Assembly: GCA_016210935.1 (NCBI GenBank)
Contig: JACQTH010000116.1
Span: 1-7,521, forward strand
DNA length: 7,521 bases
Reading direction: 5' to 3'
From: Acidobacteriota bacterium
Lineage (GTDB): Bacteria; Acidobacteriota; Vicinamibacteria; Vicinamibacterales; JACQTH01
Positions 1 to 3,445 of the stretch are shown here, piece by piece. The stretch's first letter is position 1. The number at the start of each line of letters is the position of its first letter. The notes under the pieces are model-generated. The model saw only the letters and a program-made list of their open reading frames with translations, made no database searches and had not been told where the DNA came from. Made by a program: the position numbers and the translations under genes.

Positions 1-40
1 CATCGTCGACCGTAACGGGAGCGGAGGTCTTATCGGTCAT
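1..40 (-). CDS. Possible 5' end of a minus-strand gene, cut by the window edge
   Basis: An ATG on the minus strand at 40..38 opens a frame that stays open to the window edge and reads MTDKTSAPVTVDD. The start is polar and acidic-basic, as in many cytoplasmic proteins, but 13 residues do not identify a family. The call rests mainly on position: repeat R1 begins only one base upstream of the ATG, just as copy R2 ends close to the start of the minus-strand gene at 2103. No Shine-Dalgarno sequence is visible, because the bases upstream belong to R1. It could equally be a chance frame. Confidence 0.35.
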   Translation of the reverse strand, partial: MTDKTSAPVTVDD

Positions 41-41
41 T

Positions 42-217
42 GTTTGAATGGCGGGGACTCCGCGCATCCGCGAGATCCCAGCGAATTCGACCTGGTTCGC
101 ACGAACGGCAGCACTCCGCCAAGCTCCTCGCTTGCGGGGACCCGCGCATCCGCGCGGTAGTTGCGAATTCAAGCCGGGTCCCCCGCACGGCCCTACGCCC
201 CGCGCCGCTCGTCGCGT
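42..217 (-). repeat. Bipartite dispersed repeat, copy R1
   Basis: This is the first of three related copies. On the plus strand it opens with GTTTGAATGG and consists of two similar halves about 83 bases apart, starting near 51 and 134. Each half runs GCGGGGAC, then CGCATCCGC, then an AATTC core, then a GCC(G)G-type arm, and the element closes with CGCTCGTCGCG. It carries short self-complementary parts such as GCGGGGACCCGC. No ORF in it resembles a protein, and no terminal inverted repeats or transposase are present. The strand given is the one on which its GTTTGAATGG end faces a gene start (the ATG at 40). The right boundary is approximate. Confidence 0.75.
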
Positions 218-250
218 GGACCAACGCGCGAATTCTACCCCAACCCACAG

Positions 251-268
251 GGCTCGCGGCGGCGAGCC
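251..268. other. Small GC hairpin between R1 and the DksA-type gene
   Basis: GGCTCGC and GCGAGCC pair perfectly over 7 bp around a GGCG loop. The stretch 218-350 holds this hairpin and the stronger one at 310-333 but no gene that I can support. No T-run follows it, so a role in termination is uncertain. Confidence 0.4.
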
Positions 269-309
269 GTCATATAGATTGTGGTTGAGGCCGGAGAATG
301 ACGGACACC

Positions 310-333
310 CGGCCCGGGCATACGCCCGGGCCG
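310..333 (-). terminator. Perfect 10-bp stem-loop after the DksA-type gene
   Basis: CGGCCCGGGC and GCCCGGGCCG form a perfect 10-bp, all-G/C stem around an ATAC loop. It lies 17 bases past the TAA stop of the minus-strand DksA-type gene, where a terminator is expected. It is followed on the minus strand by GGTGTCCGTCATTC, which is not a true U-tract. It therefore may act as a U-less terminator or a 3'-end stabiliser rather than a textbook intrinsic terminator. Confidence 0.55.
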
Positions 334-350
334 AGCCCAACTGCCGAGAC

Positions 351-830
351 TTACCTGCTGGAAAAATCGAGGAAGAGCGAGCTCGTCGGGTGGCGCTGCG
401 CCTGGAGGCGCGCACGCTCCTGCGCGACTTCGCGGGCTTCCTCGCAGTCCTTGCAGCGGACCGCGAAGGGCAATGCCCGCAGACGCCGCTCGGAAATCTC
501 GGCGCCGCACTCGAAGCAGTTGCCGTAGGTCCCTTCCTCGAGCCGCGTGAGAGCCTCATTAATCTTGTTGAGGGTCTCCGCCTTCATCTGGATGAGCGCG
601 AACTCGATATCTTCCTGGATATCGGCTTCCGAGCTTTCGCCTGCATCCAGGACGTCGGACGCCTTGGCGATGTTCCCGTCCGCGCGGACATCGCGGATTT
701 TCTCCTGAACTTCGCTCAGCATCTCGCGCTTGCGCTCTTCCAGGATCCGCTTGAGATCGTCATACCGCGATTCATTCATCGGGGCCGCCCGCTCGGACGC
801 CACCGCAACCTTTTTTGCTGTCGCTTTCAT
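351..830 (-). CDS. dksA: DksA/TraR-family C4 zinc-finger transcription regulator
   Basis: This 159-residue protein belongs to the DksA/TraR family, whose members bind in the RNA polymerase secondary channel and, with ppGpp, tune promoter output in the stringent response. The C-terminal zinc finger is intact: C105 and C108, a 17-residue gap with the family's usual R-LRALP-A pattern, then C126 and C129. Upstream is a long charged coiled-coil hairpin (about residues 20-100). Its tip carries D59-V-L-D62-A-G64, matching the DXXDXA motif of E. coli DksA except that the last position is Gly. Length is close to E. coli DksA (151 residues). I chose the first ATG because GGAAGGGAG lies upstream; an internal ATG at residue 18 is the alternative and would remove a Lys/Ala-rich tail. 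It appears monocistronic, with a hairpin downstream. The family is certain; orthology to true DksA, rather than a paralogue, is inferred. Confidence 0.92.
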   Translation of the reverse strand: MKATAKKVAVASERAAPMNESRYDDLKRILEERKREMLSEVQEKIRDVRADGNIAKASDVLDAGESSEADIQEDIEFALIQMKAETLNKINEALTRLEEGTYGNCFECGAEISERRLRALPFAVRCKDCEEAREVAQERARLQAQRHPTSSLFLDFSSR

Positions 831-878
831 GATGCCAGCCGCTCCCTTCCGGCCTGATCTGGCAGTCGGTATCGCGCC

Positions 879-907
879 ATATTAGCGCATAACTGCATGC
901 AAAACAA
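879..907 (-). promoter_or_regulatory. Candidate promoter of the DksA-type gene
   Basis: On the minus strand TTGTTT (907..902) and TAATAT (884..879) are separated by exactly 17 bases, in an AT-richer island of otherwise GC-rich DNA. This predicts a leader of roughly 40 bases before the ATG at 830. Each box matches the sigma-70 consensus only partly (3/6 and 4/6), so position and spacing carry most of the weight. Confidence 0.4.
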
Positions 908-1193
908 CTGCCAGCGTGAAAAGCTTACGATTTGTGACGGAACGCGTGCGAAGGATGAAGCGGTCGTGCTACAGAGGCGCGCGTATGTGGGCGTCTTGCG
1001 GTGACCGTGTCCGGCCGCGTCCCGTCAGAAACAGCACATCTGACTCATGATCAACCAGTTACATTTCTGTTCCCATCTGGCCAGGGCGCTGAAGCGTTTC
1101 GTCGCCTTTTTAGACGCCAGCCGCGGGAATTCGGTTCGGCGGGGCGGCCAAGTGTGGGGGCGATACGGCGGGTGTCGCGTCCGAGGGACAGTG
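908..1193. other. Gene-free stretch
   Basis: I see no supportable gene between the DksA-type gene and the palindrome at 1194. The frames open here are short, biased and similar to nothing I recognise. A patch around 1045-1070 is AT-richer. GGGACAGT at 1185-1192 recurs at 1202-1209, so the repeat family of the palindrome begins slightly before it. Confidence 0.5.
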
Positions 1194-1220
1194 GGTTCAA
1201 GGGGACAGTCCCCGTGAACC
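1194..1220. repeat. GGGGACAGTCCCC palindrome (27 bases)
   Basis: GGTTCAAGGGGAC and GTCCCCGTGAACC are 13-base arms around a single central A (1207), pairing at 12 of 13 positions. It lies 8 bases past the stop of the minus-strand gene at 1229, so it could end or protect that transcript, but no U-tract follows on either strand. The GGGGACAGTCCCC core looks like a dispersed palindromic repeat rather than a gene-specific terminator. Confidence 0.65.
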
Positions 1221-1228
1221 TGCCTCAA

Positions 1229-1522
1229 TCAGTCCGCATTCCGCAATCGCCAATCCGCCATTCTGACCACGCTGTCAGGCCGGCTGAATTCGTCGAGCAG
1301 CCGGCGGAAGCGCGGGGCGTAAATCAGGTCGTACGTGTCTTCGCGCCCCGGAAACAGCCGCAGGATGTTCTCGCGGGCGGCGGCCACGAGCTCCTCCGCT
1401 TCCGCGCGGCGCGGCTGGTTCTGCATGATGACCTGGGACGTGAAGTCCACGATGAAGCGGACGCGGCGGGCTCGCCTGGCTTCCTCCCGCAGGGCCTCGG
1501 GCGTTGGCGACGGATCGGTCAT
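1229..1522 (-). CDS. Small conserved-looking protein of unknown function, second gene of a coupled pair
   Basis: This 97-residue protein starts MTDPSPTPEALREEAR. It is predicted to be mostly helical and strongly charged: an Arg-rich first helix, then ITSQ-like and MQNQ-like polar stretches, then an Ala/Glu helix, then FPGREDTYDLIYAPRF, the most distinctive segment. There is no signal peptide, membrane segment or cysteine motif. The start is set by an ATGA overlap (1522..1519) with the stop of the upstream gene, which implies translational coupling. The frame is open for 30 more codons upstream, but those overlap the neighbour and look like a shadow. The last 10 or so residues (MADWRLRNAD) are encoded by a repeat-like GCGGATTGGCGATTGCGG stretch, so the native C-terminus may have been replaced. 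I do not recognise the family. Confidence 0.7.
   Translation of the reverse strand: MTDPSPTPEALREEARRARRVRFIVDFTSQVIMQNQPRRAEAEELVAAARENILRLFPGREDTYDLIYAPRFRRLLDEFSRPDSVVRMADWRLRNAD
1232..1262. repeat. GCGGATTGGCGATTGCGG-type repeat forming the end of the CDS
   Basis: The minus strand reads ATGGCGGATTGGCGATTGCG and on into GAATGCGGAC, a run of imperfect 8-9 base units built from GCGGATT/GCGATT/GCGGAAT. It is unlike the codon pattern just upstream and gives the low-information tail ADWRLRNAD. It directly precedes the palindrome at 1194-1220, so two repeat families sit side by side. Confidence 0.5.
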
Positions 1523-2103
1523 TGGAGGAACCGCTGGGGAATCGACGCGTTCGGCAGGATGCCGCGCTCGATCAGCAGCTCGCCGTCGCGACGGCTGCCT
1601 GTCCGAATCCACTTTTCGTAGAGCCGAAGCAGATCGTTGTTCGACGAGATGCCGCTGCGCTCGCTGACCTCGCTCAGCACGTCGACGAAGGCGGTGAACT
1701 TCTCAGCGAGCTCGGCGAAGATGCGGCTGACGCGCTGCGATTCCTGTCGACTGAGCTCTTCGTACGCATAGCCGCCAAGACTGATGTAGTAGTCCAGATC
1801 GACGAGCCTGCGGTTCAAGCTCTCGGAAAAAAACCCCGAGATGAAGAGCGACGCGTCTCCCACCTGACGAAGACCGGCGCGCTGCGTGGCGCCACCGCTC
1901 TGCAGCGCTCGCCCGAGCTGCAGCGACAGCGGTTCGGAATCGAACGGCTTTCCCTCATCGAGCTGAACGAACCCGGCCAGCAGGTTGACGACGTAAAACC
2001 GCGTCAGTTCTTCGGATTCGACGCGCTGGCGCTCGACGGCTCCTTCCACCAGCTCCCGGAAATACTCTATCGGCGTTTCGGCACGGATCAACGGATTCGT
2101 CAT
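1519..2103 (-). CDS. Protein of unknown function, first gene of a coupled pair
   Basis: This 194-residue protein starts MTNPLIRAETPIEYFRE. It is soluble and probably all-helical, with no signal peptide or metal motif. Visible segments are ERQRVESEEL and VVNLLAGFV near the N-terminus, GDASLFISGFFSESLNRR in the middle, DLDYYISLGGYAYEEL after it, and a charged helix FAELAEKFTAFVDVLSEV before the end. The Tyr/Gly-rich middle segment is the best handle for a search. The frame is open 42 codons further upstream, but that part lies within repeat R2 and is not native. The ATG at 2103 is preceded by GGAAGGG (2113..2107), a plausible if close ribosome-binding site. It overlaps the next gene by 4 bases, so the two products probably act together. 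I do not recognise the family. Confidence 0.75.
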   Translation of the reverse strand: MTNPLIRAETPIEYFRELVEGAVERQRVESEELTRFYVVNLLAGFVQLDEGKPFDSEPLSLQLGRALQSGGATQRAGLRQVGDASLFISGFFSESLNRRLVDLDYYISLGGYAYEELSRQESQRVSRIFAELAEKFTAFVDVLSEVSERSGISSNNDLLRLYEKWIRTGSRRDGELLIERGILPNASIPQRFLQ

Positions 2104-2120
2104 GCACCCTTCCGCACGAA

Positions 2121-2300
2121 GTTTGAATGGCGGGGACCCCTGCACATCCGCACGAGCCCGGCGAATTCGAGCCGGTTCCCACGAACGGCCGCACCCCGCC
2201 AAGCCTCGCCCTCGCGGGGACCCGCGCATCCGCTCGAATCGTCAAATTTCGAGCCGGATGTCGCGAACGGCTCTACGCCCCGCTCCGGGCTTCGGCGATG
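2121..2300 (-). repeat. Bipartite dispersed repeat, copy R2
   Basis: This is the second copy. It opens with GTTTGAATGG (2121-2130) and shares the preceding CGAA with R3. Its two halves start at about 2130 and 2214, 84 bases apart. The first half contains CCGGCGAATTCGAGCCGG, which can fold with CCGGC pairing to GCCGG. The second half keeps the order but has AAATTTCGAGCCGG. The end near 2290-2300 is uncertain because the last part diverges from R1. It lies between the candidate promoter at 2388-2416 and the ATG at 2103, so it would be transcribed as part of the leader of the two-gene operon. Confidence 0.75.
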
Positions 2301-2387
2301 CAACCCCGCCGTCCAATCCGCTTCCAGGCGGACCCTGCGAAGGGGATTGCAAGTCCTGTTCCGATGAAATGTGGCGTTTTCGCGCTG

Positions 2388-2416
2388 ATTATAGGAGGTC
2401 GCGCAGTCTCGGGCAA
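2388..2416 (-). promoter_or_regulatory. Candidate sigma-70 promoter for the unknown two-gene operon
   Basis: On the minus strand TTGCCC (2416..2411) and a perfect TATAAT (2393..2388) are 17 bases apart. The -10 box matches 6/6 and the -35 box 4/6. It directs transcription towards the gene starting at 2103 and predicts an unusually long leader of about 275-280 bases containing R2. R3 begins 5 bases upstream of the -35 box. Confidence 0.6.
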
Positions 2417-2420
2417 CGAA

Positions 2421-2552
2421 GTTTGAATGGCGGGGACCCCGCGCATCCGCACGAGCCCGAATTCGAGCCGGTTCCCACGGCCGGCCGCACCCTGCCAAGC
2501 TCCTCGAGCATTGATGTAAGGGGGCCCCGATGCCCCGCTCCGCTCGTCGCGT
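2421..2552 (-). repeat. Bipartite dispersed repeat, copy R3 (shortened)
   Basis: This is the third copy, opening with CGAAGTTTGAATGG and nearly identical to R2 through its first half, except for a short deletion next to the GAATTC core. The second half is reduced to a few matches and the closing CGCTCGTCGCG seen in R1, so about 40-45 bases are missing. It ends 10 bases before the start of the plus-strand gene at 2563, and on the other side begins 5 bases from the -35 box at 2416. Confidence 0.7.
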
Positions 2553-2562
2553 TTGACGCTCT

Positions 2563-3231
2563 GTGGCGGCTATGCGAAGCTCGTACGTGCTCTGTCCTCT
2601 CTGTCAGACACGAAAGGCGCGCCGACACTGCCCGGCGCTCGGCCGACAGATCTGTTCCGTCTGCTGCGGCACCAAGCGGCTGACGGAGATCGCCTGTCCG
2701 TCGGACTGCGTGTATCTCGCGAGCGCGAAGGCGCATCCGGCGGCCTTGCTGAAGCGGCAACGCGAGCGGGATGGGTCGGCGATCCTGCGGCTGCTTCACG
2801 GTCTCACCGAAACGCAGTACCACCTCTTTTTGTTCCTGCTTCCGGTCGTCGCGCGGCAGCGCGGCGTCGATCTGGTCGCCGTGAGCGACGACGACATCGC
2901 GGACGGCGCGGCGTCGCTGGCGGCGACGTATGAGACCGCTTCCCGCGGCGTCATCTACGAACATCGGGCGACCACCCTGCCGGCGCAGCGGTTCGCCACA
3001 GCGGTCGCCGAACATCTGAAGGAGCCGCTGAAGAACGCGCCCTCGTCGCTCGAGCGTGACCTGGCGATCGTCCTCAGGCGTCTCGAGCGCGCCGCACGAG
3101 ACGTCCGGAAGGCGCTCGGCGAGGGCCACACCGCGTTCCTCGATCTGGCAGGGCGCCTCGCCTCGCCGGAACACGTCACCTCGCCGGAGGAAATGCGCAG
3201 CGAGCCGAGGTTAATCGTCCCCGGATCGTAA
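2563..3231 (+). CDS. Cysteine-rich zinc-binding protein of unknown function
   Basis: This 222-residue protein carries a compact N-terminal cysteine module: C11-x2-C14, H22-C23-P, C31-x2-C34-C35-G-T-K-R, E-I-x-C45-P-x2-C49. It probably binds two zinc ions in a treble-clef or B-box-like fold. The rest (about residues 60-215) is helical, with the hydrophobic segment YHLFLFLLPVVA near residues 86-97, too short and isolated to be a confident membrane anchor. No catalytic motif is visible. The start is ambiguous: GTG at 2563 or ATG at 2572 (MRSSYVLCPLC). Neither has a good Shine-Dalgarno sequence, because R3 fills the upstream DNA; the cysteine module is complete either way. A role in nucleic-acid or protein binding is only a guess from the zinc module. 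Confidence 0.85.
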   Translation: MAAMRSSYVLCPLCQTRKARRHCPALGRQICSVCCGTKRLTEIACPSDCVYLASAKAHPAALLKRQRERDGSAILRLLHGLTETQYHLFLFLLPVVARQRGVDLVAVSDDDIADGAASLAATYETASRGVIYEHRATTLPAQRFATAVAEHLKEPLKNAPSSLERDLAIVLRRLERAARDVRKALGEGHTAFLDLAGRLASPEHVTSPEEMRSEPRLIVPGS

Positions 3232-3257
3232 CCCTCCACTCTTCGTAGCTCCGCCTG

Positions 3258-3351
3258 ATCTTCCGGCTAAAGCCGGAAGCCACGAGGAAAACGAGCGCCG
3301 GAGGCCACCAGGCCAGCCCGTTCTCGTGGCTTCCGCCTTCAGGCGGAAGAT
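3258..3351. repeat. BIME/REP-like pair of inverted hairpins
   Basis: Two 29-base arms (3258-3286 and 3323-3351) are inverted copies of each other with 26 of 29 matches, separated by 36 bases. Each arm is itself a perfect 9-bp hairpin with a 2-base loop: CTTCCGGCT-AA-AGCCGGAAG on the left and CTTCCGCCT-TC-AGGCGGAAG on the right, each with a GCCACGAG tail on the inner side. Two of the three differences between arms are a compensating pair (G-C versus C-G), so pairing is preserved. The spacer has its own GGCC-ACCA-GGCC hairpin. It lies 26 bases after the stop at 3231. The form matches bacterial REP/BIME elements, which RAYT (Y1-type) transposases mobilise; none is in the window. Confidence 0.8.
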
Positions 3352-3359
3352 GAGCGGGA

Positions 3360-3445
3360 ATCGATGGCCAATTGCCGGATTCAAGGATTTGGTAAACAAT
3401 TGTCCGATTTTCGATTGTCAAATCTCTCAATCAGTTAATTACCCG
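3360..3445 (+). promoter_or_regulatory. AT-rich leader of the M14 gene with a weak promoter-like signal
   Basis: This short stretch is clearly AT-richer than its surroundings and contains CAATTG twice and several near-repeats of the type GATTTGGT / GATTGTCAAATC / CAAATCACCAAATC, the last extending past the start codon. TTGTCA at 3415-3420 resembles a -35 box (5/6), but the best -10-like bases (TTAATTA, 3435-3441) are too close at 14-15 bases and would leave almost no leader. It is the obvious place for the promoter of the M14 gene, but the exact boxes are uncertain. Confidence 0.35.

Noticed and set aside
48..857. Plus-strand 269-residue open frame across R1 and the DksA-type gene
   Set aside because: It is the antisense of a certain zinc-finger gene plus repeat DNA; the composition is Arg/Ala/Pro-rich with no recognisable domain.
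1194..1220. The GGTTCAAGG string considered as part of a tRNA T-arm
   Set aside because: The surrounding bases form a single palindrome and there is no acceptor, D or anticodon stem.
1001..1228. Short frames between the DksA-type gene and the unknown operon considered as small genes
   Set aside because: No ribosome-binding site and no protein-like pattern; they run through the palindromic repeat at 1194-1220.
1504..2367. Plus-strand 287-residue open frame opposite the unknown gene at 1519-2103
   Set aside because: The minus strand has a better start with GGAAGGG, an ATGA overlap with its neighbour, and a protein-like composition; the plus frame runs into repeat R2.
42..2552. R1-R3 considered as a CRISPR array or integron attC sites
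   Set aside because: Copies are far apart, about 175 bases long and internally duplicated, without regular spacers, cas genes, an integrase or the paired attC core sites.
2389..3174. Minus-strand 261-residue open frame opposite the zinc-binding gene
   Set aside because: The plus strand encodes an ordered Cys/His module; the minus frame is an Arg-rich shadow that ends in repeat R3.
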